A DNA stretch of 64,000 nt from PALSA-505 sp036267135 (GTDB taxonomy: Bacteria > Actinomycetota > Actinomycetes > Streptosporangiales > Streptosporangiaceae). The position numbers and the translations under genes were made by a program. Numbering within the stretch: position 1 is the first letter of the stretch; each line of letters opens with the position of its first letter. Positions 8,801 to 16,145 of the stretch are shown here, in pieces. Below the pieces are notes generated by a model. The model did not search any database. It was not told the DNA's origin and saw only the letters and a list, made by a program, of their open reading frames with translations. The stretch spans positions 17,309 through 81,308 of the forward strand of contig DATAWQ010000054.1 in the NCBI GenBank assembly GCA_036267135.1. Reading direction: 5' to 3'.

Positions 8801-10113
8801 AGATGCTGCGCGGCCACCTGGAGTACGTGGGCCCGTCCACGGTGGCCGACCTGGCCCACGCGACCTGCCTGGGCGGCTCGGACGTGCTGCGCGCGCTGAT
8901 CCGGCTGGAGACCGAGGGCTTCGCGCTGCAGGGCCACTTCACCGCCGACAGTGCTGCCTCACGCGGGTCGGACGAGTACTGCGCCCGCCGGGTGCTGGCC
9001 CGGATCCATGCTTACACCAGGGAGCGCAAGCGCCGGGAGATCGAGCCGGTCAACGCGCGGGACTTCATGCGGTTCCTGCTGCGCTGGCAGCACGTGACGC
9101 CGGACAGCCGGATGGAGGGCCGATTCGGCGTGCTGCCGGTGGTCGAGCAACTCCAGGGGTTCGAGCTGGCCGCTGGGGCGTGGGAGACGATCCTGGCAGC
9201 CCGGGTGGCGGGCTACCGCCCCGAATGGCTGGACGAGACCTGCCTGTCCGGGCAGGTCTCGTGGGGGCGGCTGTCGATCCGCGAGACCGCGCCGGACGCC
9301 GCGCCCAGGCGCGGCGGGCTGACCCCGTCCCGGGCCACCCCGATAACGCTGGTGGTCAGGGACGACCTGCCCTGGCTGCTCACCGCGGCCCGCGGCGAAC
9401 GGCAGCCGGTCCAGCCGGGCCCAGGCCGCACCCGCGACGTGCTGGACGCGCTGGCCGAGCACGGCGCGCTGTTCCAGCCGGACCTCGCGACGCTGACCGG
9501 GCGGCTGCCCACCGAGGTCGAGGAGGCCCTGTGGGATGGGGTGGCCAGGGGGCTGGTGACGGCCGACGGCTTCCGGGCGATCAGGTCGCTGCTGGGCCGC
9601 CGGGCCGCGACGGCCGCCCGCGGCCGCAGGCTGCGCCGGGCCGGGCGCGGCCTGGCCACCGGGTCGGCCGGCCGGTGGTCGATGCTGCCGGATGCGATGG
9701 CCGCCGAGGACCCCGACGAACTGGCCGAAGCGGTGGCCGAGCAGCTCATCGCCCGCTGGGGCGTGGTGTTCCGGGACATGATGACCAGGGAGAACCTGGC
9801 GGTGAGCTGGCGCGACCTGCTGTGGGCGATGCGCCGGATGGAGGCCAGGGGCACGATCAGGGGCGGCCGGTTCGTGAGCGGGTTCAGCGGTGAGCAGTTC
9901 GCGCTGCCCGAGGCGGTGGACGCGCTGCGCTCGGTGCGCAAGCTCAAGCTCGCCGGCGAGCGGGTCACGGTCTCCGGCGCCGACCCGCTGAACCTGGCCG
10001 GGATCGTGCTGCCAGGCCCGCGGGTGCCGGCGCTGCCGACCAACTCGGTCACCTATGTCGACGGGATGGTCGCCCCGGCCGGGGACGTCACGCCGCCCAG
10101 CCTGAGCGCCTGA
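5806..10113 (+). CDS. lhr: Lhr-family ATP-dependent DNA helicase
   Basis: A 1435-residue superfamily 2 helicase of full Lhr length. I prefer the GTG at 5806 (protein beginning LESFHPAVRTWFERRF, the usual Lhr start) over an upstream TTG at 5743. Walker A is APTGSGKT at residues 42-49 and the DEAH-type box is DEIH at 179-182, followed by SAT and the C-terminal RecA motifs (VGRSNH). The rest is the winged-helix Lhr core and the large Lhr C-terminal domain. Mycobacterial Lhr is a 3'-5' helicase induced by DNA damage and acts in interstrand crosslink or mitomycin repair. A short low-GC patch at about 7590-7640 contains a copy of a dispersed repeat (see findings). Confidence 0.95.
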   Translation: MLESFHPAVRTWFERRFPAGPTAPQAGGWREIAAGEHTLIAAPTGSGKTLAAFLVCIDRLCHAAQQRQQTMAYEDEDGAEPRPGPRVVYVSPLKALAVDIQQNLDAPLREIGEVARELGCPVPDIKVGVRTGDTAQADRAAMLRHPPDFLVTTPESLYLLVTSERSREMLRSVQTVIVDEIHAVAGNKRGSHLALTLERLDHVTDGPLQRVGLSATQRPIETVARLLVGAGPGRSRPDGSPDCQIVDSGHRRELDLALQLPDDELEAVASTDQMSQILDLIAAQVVDRKTTLVFVNTRRMSERVAHQLGERLGEDQVAAHHGSLSAGRRQRVEARLRAGDLKALVATASLELGIDVGPVELVCQIGSPRSFATFLQRVGRSNHTLSGVPTGRLYPTTRDELVECAALLRGVKAGRLDAIIVPERPLDIVAQQVVAECAAQDWAEDGLFELVTTAAPFAGLPREDFDEVLEMVSEGIRTGRGRRAAYLHRDQVNGQLRARRGARLAALTSGGAIPELGDYRVIAEPDETPVGTVNEDWAVESMAGDVFLLGTTSWRIRKVEPGTVRVVDAHGAPPSAPFWLGEAPGRTIELSDEVSKLRQDINERLRHENTDDTQAQARAWLQEESAIGPLAAETIVRYLATGLAELGTLPTLDTIVLERFFDPSGGMQLVGHVPYGARVNRALGLALRKRFCVTFDFELQAAASDDAILLSLGPQHSFPLERVPKFLASKTVENVVRQAVLNSPMFPARWRWNLNTSLTVLRMRGGKKNPPAIQRMEADDMMAAVFPTLAACQENVAPGPIDIPDHPLVRQTLADCLHEAMDIEGLRALVGKIEAGEVTVVVRDTTEPSVLAHEILNGRPFTYLDDAPLEERRSRQVTLRRGLPVEARDLAHLDPDAIARVRDQVSPEVRDADELHDLLMTVLGHRPDPRWETLFADLVSAGRAVVLHAPGDDLWCSVERRPRLEKLFPGAAVTPDHPSPVPATALSLQAGDPDEIAAEMLRGHLEYVGPSTVADLAHATCLGGSDVLRALIRLETEGFALQGHFTADSAASRGSDEYCARRVLARIHAYTRERKRREIEPVNARDFMRFLLRWQHVTPDSRMEGRFGVLPVVEQLQGFELAAGAWETILAARVAGYRPEWLDETCLSGQVSWGRLSIRETAPDAAPRRGGLTPSRATPITLVVRDDLPWLLTAARGERQPVQPGPGRTRDVLDALAEHGALFQPDLATLTGRLPTEVEEALWDGVARGLVTADGFRAIRSLLGRRAATAARGRRLRRAGRGLATGSAGRWSMLPDAMAAEDPDELAEAVAEQLIARWGVVFRDMMTRENLAVSWRDLLWAMRRMEARGTIRGGRFVSGFSGEQFALPEAVDALRSVRKLKLAGERVTVSGADPLNLAGIVLPGPRVPALPTNSVTYVDGMVAPAGDVTPPSLSA
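7605..7632. repeat. Copy of dispersed TTAATGAACGGCTGCGC repeat inside lhr
   Basis: The stretch around AATGAACGGCTGCGCCACG has AACGGCTGCGCCA(C)GAAA, matching 17 of 18 bases of the copy at the permease stop codon (2923-2940). It lies in frame within lhr and uses AT-ending codons (ATT AAT GAA) unlike the rest of the gene. Confidence 0.5.
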
Positions 10114-10225
10114 ACCAGTCACGCCGGTCCCTGCGTCCTGCCCGGCAGCCCCGGGTCTGGGCGACCTGGTCCTTGACCTCGCTGATGTGCTGCTGGACGT
10201 TGGCCTCGGCCATTTCGAAGTTCAT
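10088..10225 (-). CDS. Small ORF (45 codons), translationally coupled to the MFS gene
   Basis: Its ATG overlaps the TGA of the upstream MFS transporter in an ATGA tetranucleotide (10225-10222), the same coupling used by several operons in this window. GAGAGG lies about 9 bp before the ATG. The peptide begins MNFEMAEANVQQHISEVKD and ends in an Arg-rich stretch with a Trp (RRDRRDWFRRSG). The ORF runs 26 bp into the 3' end of lhr on the opposite strand. It resembles other short MN-initiated, Arg-rich actinobacterial ORFs such as the one at 20332. No function is known; it may be real or incidental. Confidence 0.45.
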   Translation of the reverse strand: MNFEMAEANVQQHISEVKDQVAQTRGCRAGRRDRRDWFRRSGWAA

Positions 10226-11634
10226 GATGCGTACCTCTCGGTGTCAGGGTTGCTGGAAGCGGGTTGCAGAGCGTCGCTGCCGGTGGCTGGGCTGCCGGTG
10301 GTTGGGCTGCCGGTGGTTGGGCTATCGGTGGTGACGCCGAAGTTCCGCCAGGCTCGCTGGCTGATGCCGAGCAGGATGGCGAATGCGAGCGCGGCCGCGG
10401 CGATGGGGAAGAACGGAGCCGGGCCGAGGCCGCGTACCAGGAACGCGCTCACCACCACGGAGACCGGGTACACGCCGACGCTGGTCAGCATCAGCACGCC
10501 GCTGAGCCGGCCAAGCAGGCTGGGCGGGCACCAGCGCTGGAACGCCGTGATCATCACCACGTTGCCGAAGCCGTTCATCACGCCGGTGACGAGTATGGCC
10601 GCGCCGGCGCCGAACACACCGCCCAGATAGGGCACCACGGCCATGGCCGCGGCCTCGATCATGAACGCGGTCGAGCCCGCGATGGCGGGCCGCCGCAGCC
10701 GGCCGAAGTGCGCGGACGCGAGCGTGCCGAGCAAGGCACCGGCGCCGAACGCGGCGATGAGGCCGCCGAAGCCACCGGCGCCGGTGTGCAGTGGACCGTG
10801 CGCCAGCGACGGCAGCGCCACCCCGTCTATCCCGCCGGAACCCAGGTTGGCCACGACGGTCACCAGCAGCGCGATCTGCAGAGCTCGCTCCGCCCGTATC
10901 GTCCCGAGCACGGTCGGCGCGCCGCCGCTCTGGCCGGCGCCGGGTGTGATGTCGCCGGATACGGGGGTCGGTGCGGCCTGCCCGTCCAGTGCGGGCCCGT
11001 CCGCTGCCGCGGCGGTGCCAGCGCGAGCGGTGCGTCCGGCGCGCTTGGCGGCGCCGACCCCGACCAGGCTCAGCGCCGAGATGGCGAACGACGCCGCGTC
11101 CAGCCCGAAGGCGGGCGCGGGGCCGATCAGCGCCACCATCGCACCGCCGAGCACCGGGCCGATCAACGTCGCTAGCTGGGTTCCGGCCGAGGCCAGCGCG
11201 TTGCCGGCCTGGAGGTCCTCGTCGGGCAGCAGTTGCGGGATGATCGCGAACGACCCGGGCAGGAACATGCCCTCCCCGGCGCCGAGCAACACGGCGATGG
11301 GAACCAGGACGACCGCGCGGGCGGGCCCGGCGGCCGCCGCTACGGCCAGGCCCGCGGCGGCGAGCACGCGCACGGTGTCGCTGGCCATCATCACGATCCA
11401 CGGATGCCACCGGTCGGCCGCCTGCCCGCCCACCGCGAGCAGCACGGTGCGTGGGATCCCGTAGGCGGCGAGCACGGTGCCCAGCAGCAGTGTCCCGCCG
11501 TGGACGGCGAGCACGTACCAGGGCAGCGCCACCATGTAGAACGCGTCGCCGACGTTCGAGGCGAGCTGGCCGCCCGCGAGCAACCGGAAGCCGCGGTGCC
11601 GCAGCGGGGCGAACCCTTGAGTCGCGCGGCTCAT
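10222..11634 (-). CDS. MFS transporter, EntS-like (MFS_3)
   Basis: A 470-residue major facilitator with twelve predicted helices. It begins PLRHRGFRLLAGGQLASNVGD, the usual opening of MFS_3/enterobactin-exporter-like proteins, and carries the loop 2-3 signature GGQAADRWHP. A Gly/Ala/Pro-rich central loop of about 50 residues separates the two halves. The C-terminus is a repeated TTDSPTTGSP tail encoded by a 15-bp tandem repeat. It overlaps the upstream regulator by 4 bp (ATGA at 11634), so it is probably the regulated efflux pump of this operon. Substrate unknown. Confidence 0.85.
   Translation of the reverse strand: MSRATQGFAPLRHRGFRLLAGGQLASNVGDAFYMVALPWYVLAVHGGTLLLGTVLAAYGIPRTVLLAVGGQAADRWHPWIVMMASDTVRVLAAAGLAVAAAAGPARAVVLVPIAVLLGAGEGMFLPGSFAIIPQLLPDEDLQAGNALASAGTQLATLIGPVLGGAMVALIGPAPAFGLDAASFAISALSLVGVGAAKRAGRTARAGTAAAADGPALDGQAAPTPVSGDITPGAGQSGGAPTVLGTIRAERALQIALLVTVVANLGSGGIDGVALPSLAHGPLHTGAGGFGGLIAAFGAGALLGTLASAHFGRLRRPAIAGSTAFMIEAAAMAVVPYLGGVFGAGAAILVTGVMNGFGNVVMITAFQRWCPPSLLGRLSGVLMLTSVGVYPVSVVVSAFLVRGLGPAPFFPIAAAALAFAILLGISQRAWRNFGVTTDSPTTGSPTTGSPATGSDALQPASSNPDTERYAS
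10276..10335. repeat. 15-bp tandem repeat in the MFS C-terminal tail
   Basis: Three near-identical GCTGCCGGTGGTTGG units (76-90, 91-105, 106-120 of this stretch) plus a degenerate fourth. They encode the repeated SPTTG/SPATG tail of the transporter. This is a likely site of length variation by slippage. Confidence 0.8.
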
Positions 11635-12353
11635 TGCTCGTCTTCTTCCGCGTCGCCCGCTTCACCGGGGCTGGATGAACTCGGGCTGGGTCCGTCGCCG
11701 CTGCCCGGTTTGGGAGGCTCCATCGGGTAACCCATGAGCAAGAGCTCCACCGGCACCGACCCGTGCGGGCGCAGCGAGGGGTCGGTGATCCGCCTACCCT
11801 CGTCGAACCAGCGCATGAGCACGTCGTGCATCTCACTCTGGAGCTGTTCCAGCTCGCGAGCAGTCAGGTAGAAGATGTACTCATTGCTTATGGCGGCGTC
11901 ACGCCACTGCGCCGAGTAGCTCGACTTGGTGTCATGCCAGGTCAGGTACCGCGCGATCTGGCGCTCTCTGGTCACCCTCCCCAGCACGTTGGCCGCGATA
12001 TCGGCCTCCGGGTCTTCGAGCGTGGCGGGGATGTTGACGCCCAGGGTGACGATCCGCCACGGCCGGGCCCGGCCTTTGCCACCCCCCGCCTCCTCGACGA
12101 ACCCGTACTTGGCGAGCTGACGCAGGTGGAACGAGCAAGTAGTGGGCGACTCGTCGATCCGCTCACCCACCTCGGTCGCGGTCATCGCGCCACCGAGGCT
12201 CAGTGCCTCAACGATGGCGATCCGAACCGGATGCGCCAGGGCCCGCATGGTCCGGGCGTCCGTGATCGTCCGCAATTCCTTATGCCGTTGCGCTTCCACA
12301 TCCGCTTCCGCTTCCGCATCCGGCGCAACCGGCGTTTCATCGTCGAGAGCCAT
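11631..12353 (-). CDS. ArsR-like winged-helix transcriptional regulator
   Basis: A 240-residue regulator. Residues about 25-110 form a winged helix: RTMRALAHPVRIAIVEALS, then the recognition region TATEVGERIDESPTTCSFHLRQLAKYGFV and a wing ending RPWRIV. The C-terminal half is an alpha-helical domain of the type seen in actinobacterial HTH_20 regulators beside MFS pumps, ending in an acidic Ser-rich tail. I choose the ATG at 12353: a sigma-70-like promoter ends six bases before it, so the transcript is probably leaderless. An in-frame start further upstream would fall in the -35 box. It is translationally coupled to the MFS pump and likely represses the operon. Confidence 0.85.
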   Translation of the reverse strand: MALDDETPVAPDAEAEADVEAQRHKELRTITDARTMRALAHPVRIAIVEALSLGGAMTATEVGERIDESPTTCSFHLRQLAKYGFVEEAGGGKGRARPWRIVTLGVNIPATLEDPEADIAANVLGRVTRERQIARYLTWHDTKSSYSAQWRDAAISNEYIFYLTARELEQLQSEMHDVLMRWFDEGRRITDPSLRPHGSVPVELLLMGYPMEPPKPGSGDGPSPSSSSPGEAGDAEEDEQ

Positions 12354-12359
12354 ATCTCG

Positions 12360-12405
12360 ATACTGAACTCTCGAGAGCTTCTCTGTCAAGAGAAAACTCT
12401 CAAGA
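12360..12405 (-). promoter_or_regulatory. Promoter with CTCTCGAGAG operator for the regulator-MFS operon
   Basis: On the minus strand, TTGACA (12389-12384) is followed by an 18-bp spacer and CAGTAT (12365-12360), then six bases to the ATG at 12353. A perfect 10-bp palindrome, CTCTCGAGAG (12368-12377), fills the spacer, and a related half-site ACTCTCAAGA lies at 12396-12405. Binding there would block RNA polymerase, which fits repression by the winged-helix product. The regulator-site link is inferred. Confidence 0.6.
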
Positions 12406-12443
12406 CAAAGTTCGCGAAGCCCAGCCGACTAACTGAATGTGTT

Positions 12444-12487
12444 GGTTGTGGCAACGTGATCAATCTTGGGTAGACGTTGCCGCAACC
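12444..12487 (-). terminator. Hairpin terminator after the DrrAB-type operon
   Basis: GGTTGTGGCAACGT pairs with ACGTTGCCGCAACC: 14-bp arms with one G-U pair and a 16-nt loop. It lies downstream of the ABC permease stop and upstream of the next promoter. There is no U-tract, as is common in actinobacteria. Confidence 0.6.
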
Positions 12488-12513
12488 ATCCTCGGCGCCG
12501 GGCAGGGCGACGG

Positions 12514-12534
12514 CGTTCAGGTGGCCACCGTTCA
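12514..12534 (-). repeat. Dispersed repeat copy (TGAACGGTGGCCACCTGAACG)
   Basis: On the minus strand this 21-bp site matches the site at 36597-36617 at 20 of 21 positions. It lies between the ABC permease stop and the hairpin at 12444. See the dispersed repeat finding. Confidence 0.7.
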
Positions 12535-12593
12535 GGAAGATTCAGGGTTGGGGAGAGCCCCGGACACCGGCGAAGCGGAGACCAGCCCTGGAT

Positions 12594-13442
12594 CTAGCTG
12601 GCGCGGCGGTAGGCGCGGACGGCCAGCGGGGAGAAGACGAGGAAGATGCCGGCGATCCACACCAGGCCTTCCCACAGGCTCGGCTCAAGCGGGCCGGCGG
12701 CCTGGCCGAGTGCGAGCGAGCGCATGGCGTTGATCACAAAGGTGACGGGCTGGTTGCTGGCGAACGCCTGCAGCCATCCCGGCATGCTCGAAATCGGCAC
12801 GAACGCCGAGCTCACGAACGTGAGCGGGAACAGCCAGATCATCCCGAACGCCTGAACCGACTCCTCGTCCCCGATGGCCAACCCGGTGAAGGCGGCGATC
12901 AGACAGATGGCCAGCCCGAACACCAGCGCGAGCAGGACCATGAGAATGGCCGGGCCAACGCCGTTGGAAAACCGGAAGCCGACCGCATAACCCACGCCGA
13001 CGATGATCAGGATCGTCACGGCCATCCGCCCAGTGTCCGCGACCAGCCGGCCCGCCAGCACCGCGGACCGGGCCATCGGCATCACCCGCAGCCGGTCGAT
13101 AACGCCCTTCTTCAGCTCCTGGGCCAGCGCGATGGCCGTGCCGAACGTCGCGAACGCCGCGGTCTGGCCGATGATGCCCGGCATCAGGTAGTTGACGTAC
13201 CCGCCCGGGATCCCCCGCACCGGGATCGCGCCACCGAAGACGTAGCGGAACATCAGCACGAACATGATCGGCTGGATCACGGTGAACACGATGTAGGCGG
13301 GAACACGCGCCCAGACCAGCAGGTTGCGCCGGGCGATGGTGAGCGTGTCGGTCACCGCCCAGCGTGCCTGGAGCACCAGGCTGGGCTCGTCGTCGTGGGC
13401 GGGCAGGCCTGGCGCGCTGTCCTGCGCGGTGATCGCGGTCAT
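12594..13442 (-). CDS. ABC-2 type transporter permease (DrrB-like)
   Basis: A 282-residue membrane protein with six helices and the ABC-2 permease layout: a cytoplasmic N-terminus, IARRNLLVWARVPAYIVFTVIQPIMF as the first helix, and the conserved GIIGQTAAF, LLALVFGLAICLIAA and FPLTFVSSAFVP segments. Members of the DrrB family form the pore of exporters for drugs, antibiotics or lipids. It overlaps the ATPase gene by 4 bp (ATGA at 13442), so the two subunits are made in fixed ratio. Substrate not inferable from sequence. Confidence 0.92.
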   Translation of the reverse strand: MTAITAQDSAPGLPAHDDEPSLVLQARWAVTDTLTIARRNLLVWARVPAYIVFTVIQPIMFVLMFRYVFGGAIPVRGIPGGYVNYLMPGIIGQTAAFATFGTAIALAQELKKGVIDRLRVMPMARSAVLAGRLVADTGRMAVTILIIVGVGYAVGFRFSNGVGPAILMVLLALVFGLAICLIAAFTGLAIGDEESVQAFGMIWLFPLTFVSSAFVPISSMPGWLQAFASNQPVTFVINAMRSLALGQAAGPLEPSLWEGLVWIAGIFLVFSPLAVRAYRRAS

Positions 13443-14473
13443 GATGCTGCCTTCGCTGTGTCCTGGCCCCGGGTTTTGCGCCTGCTCCGGCGGCGCCCCT
13501 TCGGCTCTTCTTCCTCCTCGGCGGCGTGACCGGTCAGGGCCATGAACGCGTCGTCGAGCGAGGGCCGCCGCATGGTGAGCCCGTGCGTCTCGACGTGGAC
13601 GGAGTCCAGCCCGCGCACCGCCTCGATCAGCGCGTCCGAGCCGCGGCCGCCGACCCCGACGCTGACCACGCTGGTGTCCTGATCGACGTGTGGCTCCGCG
13701 TCGCCGATCTGCTTGATCGCCGCGACCGCGTCGGGAATCTTGGCCCGGTCCAGCACGGTGAACTCGACGACGTCGCCGCCGACCCGCCCCTTCAGCTCCT
13801 CAGACGTCCCGGCGGCGATGACCAGCCCGTGGTCGATGACCACGATCTCGTCGGCCAGTTCGTCGGCCTCGTCCAGATACTGGGTGGTGAGCAGCAGCGT
13901 CGTGCCCCCGGCCACCAGCGCCCTGATCGTTTCCCACATGCTCAGCCGCGATCTGGGGTCCAGGCCGGTGGTCGGCTCGTCCAGGAACAAGACCTTGGGC
14001 TGCCCGACCAGGCTGGCGGCCAGATCGAGACGGCGCTGCATGCCGCCGGAGAAGTTCTTCGCCGGCCGGTCGGCGGCGTCGAGCAGGCCGAACTGGCCGA
14101 GCAGTTCGGTGGCCCGGCTGCGGGCGCGCGGCCAGCTCAGGTGGCAGAGCCGCCCGATGATCTCCAGGTTCTCCCGGCCGGTCAGTTCCTCCTGGATGGC
14201 CAGCGACTGCCCGGCCAGGCCGATCGCGCGGCGGACCGCGGCGGCTTCGCGCACCACGTCGTGGCCCTCCACCTGGGCCCGGCCCGAGTCGGGCAGCAGC
14301 AGCGTGGTCAGGATGCGCACGGCGGTCGTCTTGCCCGCGCCGTTCGGGCCGAGCACCCCGAGAACCGTCCCCCGAGGCACCGACAGATCGATGCCGCGCA
14401 GCGCCCGGACCTCCCCGAACGATTTGACCAGACCTTCCACCAAGATCGCTTGCGCCGAACCGCTTGGCGACAC
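13439..14473 (-). CDS. ABC transporter ATP-binding protein (DrrA-like)
   Basis: A 344-residue ATPase. Walker A is GPNGAGKTT at residues 42-50, the signature is FSGGMQRRL at 141-149, and Walker B is VLFLDEPT at 161-168. The H-loop reads LLLTTQYLDEAD with Gln198 in place of His, as is normal in the DrrA subfamily. The C-terminal DUF4162-like domain is followed by a charged EEEEEPKGRRRSRRK tail. It starts at GTG 14473 behind AGGAGG. With the permease at 12594 it forms a DrrAB-type exporter. The TetR gene at 14884 is divergent and is the likely local regulator. Confidence 0.94.
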   Translation of the reverse strand: MSPSGSAQAILVEGLVKSFGEVRALRGIDLSVPRGTVLGVLGPNGAGKTTAVRILTTLLLPDSGRAQVEGHDVVREAAAVRRAIGLAGQSLAIQEELTGRENLEIIGRLCHLSWPRARSRATELLGQFGLLDAADRPAKNFSGGMQRRLDLAASLVGQPKVLFLDEPTTGLDPRSRLSMWETIRALVAGGTTLLLTTQYLDEADELADEIVVIDHGLVIAAGTSEELKGRVGGDVVEFTVLDRAKIPDAVAAIKQIGDAEPHVDQDTSVVSVGVGGRGSDALIEAVRGLDSVHVETHGLTMRRPSLDDAFMALTGHAAEEEEEPKGRRRSRRKTRGQDTAKAAS

Positions 14474-14883
14474 ACCAACCTCCTGACCGGGCCCCCAGCC
14501 ATCGGCGCCGCGCGCCGATGAGCCTACGAACCTACCTCGAAGGGCGCGTAACCGACGAACGAATTACCGCCACGGGTGGTCACAATTGCGTGGCCCGGAC
14601 AGCGTGCGCTGACACACCGATGACCGTCGCGAACTGCGACGAGCCCCCACTGATCAGACTAACTCGCGTCCCCGGGACACCCCGCGAGGCTCGCCGAACT
14701 CGCTCGGCCCCTACCCCACCAGCCGCCCCACCCAGCTCGGCGAGGGGCATCTTGACCTGCTCAGCGGGGGACTGAGAGCACGGAGAGGTGAATTGTGATT
14801 CACTGAATGTAGCTCCACTCAAATGGTGATGACTGTCAAGAGACAGGCAGTGGGCCCGCAGAGCGAGCCGGGAGGATAGACGC
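14474..14883. other. 410-bp divergent intergenic region (ABC exporter / TetR)
   Basis: It holds no ORF I can support. The left 300 bp is C-rich without clear signals. The right end holds the operator described at 14788. Confidence 0.6.
14788..14808. promoter_or_regulatory. Overlapping palindromes, probable TetR operator
   Basis: GTGAAT-TGTG-ATTCAC (14788-14803) is a perfect inverted repeat. It overlaps a second palindrome, ATTCA-C-TGAAT (14798-14808). The pair lies 76 bp before the TetR start, in the region divergent to the DrrAB-type operon, and is the best candidate for autoregulation and exporter control. Confidence 0.55.
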
Positions 14884-15519
14884 GTGGCTGACACAGGGCC
14901 GGCGGCCGGTAGCCGCAAGGCGAAGGCGGCGCAGACGGAGGCCGCGCTGAAGGAGGCCGCGCGACGGGTGTTCGCCCGCAGCGGCTACCTGGACGCGAAG
15001 ATCACCGATATCACCACGGAAGCAGGCCGGTCCGTGGGCTCCTTCTACAAGCACTTCGCAGGCAAAGAAGAGGTGCTGCAGGCTCTGCTCACCGACTTGA
15101 CCGCACAAGCCGGTCAGGAACTGGCCACCCACGAGGCAGGCGACGACCTGTCCCAGGAGGCCGCACTGCGGGCCCGGGTCGCCGTGTACTGGTACACCTA
15201 CCGCGCTCACTTGCCCGAAATCCGCGCACTGGGGCAGGCGGCGCAGGTGAATCCGGTCTTCGCCGAGCAGGTCGCGCGCGGCAGGCACGCCGAACTGCAG
15301 TCGATGCGCGCGCACTTGGAGCGACTGGCGGCCAGGGGCTTCGACCTGCCCGGCGACCCGGCCGTGCTGGCCTCGGCGTTCAACGCCCTGCTCGAAGGAT
15401 TCTGTGCGACCTGGATCATCAACGGCGGCGAGCCCATCGGCCGGGAACTAGGTGACGACGAGGCGATCGACACTCTCACCGGCTTGCTCAGGCACGGCCT
15501 GACCGGCCCGCGACGATGA
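14884..15519 (+). CDS. TetR-family transcriptional regulator
   Basis: A 211-residue protein with an N-terminal TetR HTH: AARRVFARSGYLDAKITDIT, then EAGRSVGSFYKHFAGKEEVL, which ends in the usual YxHFxxKEEL-like helix. The C-terminal ligand domain is helical, and FCATWIINGG is a typical late segment. GTG start at 14884 behind GGGAGG. It is divergent from a DrrAB-type exporter across a palindromic operator. Its stop overlaps a possible ATG of the next gene. It is probably a drug- or lipid-responsive repressor of the exporter; the ligand is unknown. Confidence 0.92.
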   Translation: MADTGPAAGSRKAKAAQTEAALKEAARRVFARSGYLDAKITDITTEAGRSVGSFYKHFAGKEEVLQALLTDLTAQAGQELATHEAGDDLSQEAALRARVAVYWYTYRAHLPEIRALGQAAQVNPVFAEQVARGRHAELQSMRAHLERLAARGFDLPGDPAVLASAFNALLEGFCATWIINGGEPIGRELGDDEAIDTLTGLLRHGLTGPRR

Positions 15520-15554
15520 CTCAGGCCCGACAGCGGCATGGCACGATGGGTGGC

Positions 15555-16055
15555 ATGCTATATCAGGTAAAGGAAAAGCTCTTCTCCATCGGAGATGACT
15601 TCTGGGTCACCGACGAGCAGGGTAACAAGGTCTTTCTGGTGGACGGGAAGGCTATGAGCCTCCGGCACACCTTCGAGCTCAAAGACGGCTCAGGTGCCGT
15701 AGTGGCCTCCATTCACAAGAAACTGCTGGCGGTTCGCGACAGCATGGAGATCGAGCGGGACGGCCGGTCGGTCGCCACGGTCAAGAAGGCGCTCATCTCG
15801 CCGTTGCACCATAAATCCGTGGTCGAACTGGCCGACGGCGGCAACCTGGAAGCCATCGGCAACATTATCGACAAGGAATTTGAGATCCGTTCGGGCGGCA
15901 CGGTTTTGGCCCGGGTCTCCCGGTCATGGTTCCGCGTCCGCGACACCTACGGAGTGGATGTGGCCGACGGGCAGGATGATGCGCTGATGATAGCCGTGGC
16001 CGTCTGCCTGGACCGGATACACCACGACGAGGAAGAACACCGCGCCGATAGGTAA
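15555..16055 (+). CDS. LURP-one-related (tubby C-like) protein
   Basis: A 166-residue protein of the LOR/YxjI family, which folds as a 12-strand tubby-like barrel. The signatures are MLYQVKEKLFSIGDDFWVTDE at the start, then VFLVDGKAMSLRHTFEL, SIHKKLLAVRDSMEIE and DTYGVDVADGQDDALMIAVAVCLD at the end. I start it at ATG 15555, where family proteins begin; an in-frame ATG at 15516 overlaps the TetR stop in ATGA and would add 13 residues. Family members are proposed membrane-tethered or phospholipid-responsive proteins. The role here is unknown. A strong hairpin follows 23 bp after the stop. Confidence 0.85.
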   Translation: MLYQVKEKLFSIGDDFWVTDEQGNKVFLVDGKAMSLRHTFELKDGSGAVVASIHKKLLAVRDSMEIERDGRSVATVKKALISPLHHKSVVELADGGNLEAIGNIIDKEFEIRSGGTVLARVSRSWFRVRDTYGVDVADGQDDALMIAVAVCLDRIHHDEEEHRADR

Positions 16056-16078
16056 CCGCCGAAACTTCTGTCGACGAA

Positions 16079-16116
16079 CAATGGCCGCCTCCGCTGCTCA
16101 GCGGAGGCGGCCATTG
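16079..16116. terminator. Bidirectional terminator hairpin
   Basis: Seventeen-bp perfect arms (CAATGGCCGCCTCCGCT and its complement) around the 4-nt loop GCTC. It lies between the convergent LURP-one and RDD genes. Confidence 0.9.
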
Positions 16117-16145
16117 TCACTTCGCCGCCGTTGTACCCGAGTCGG

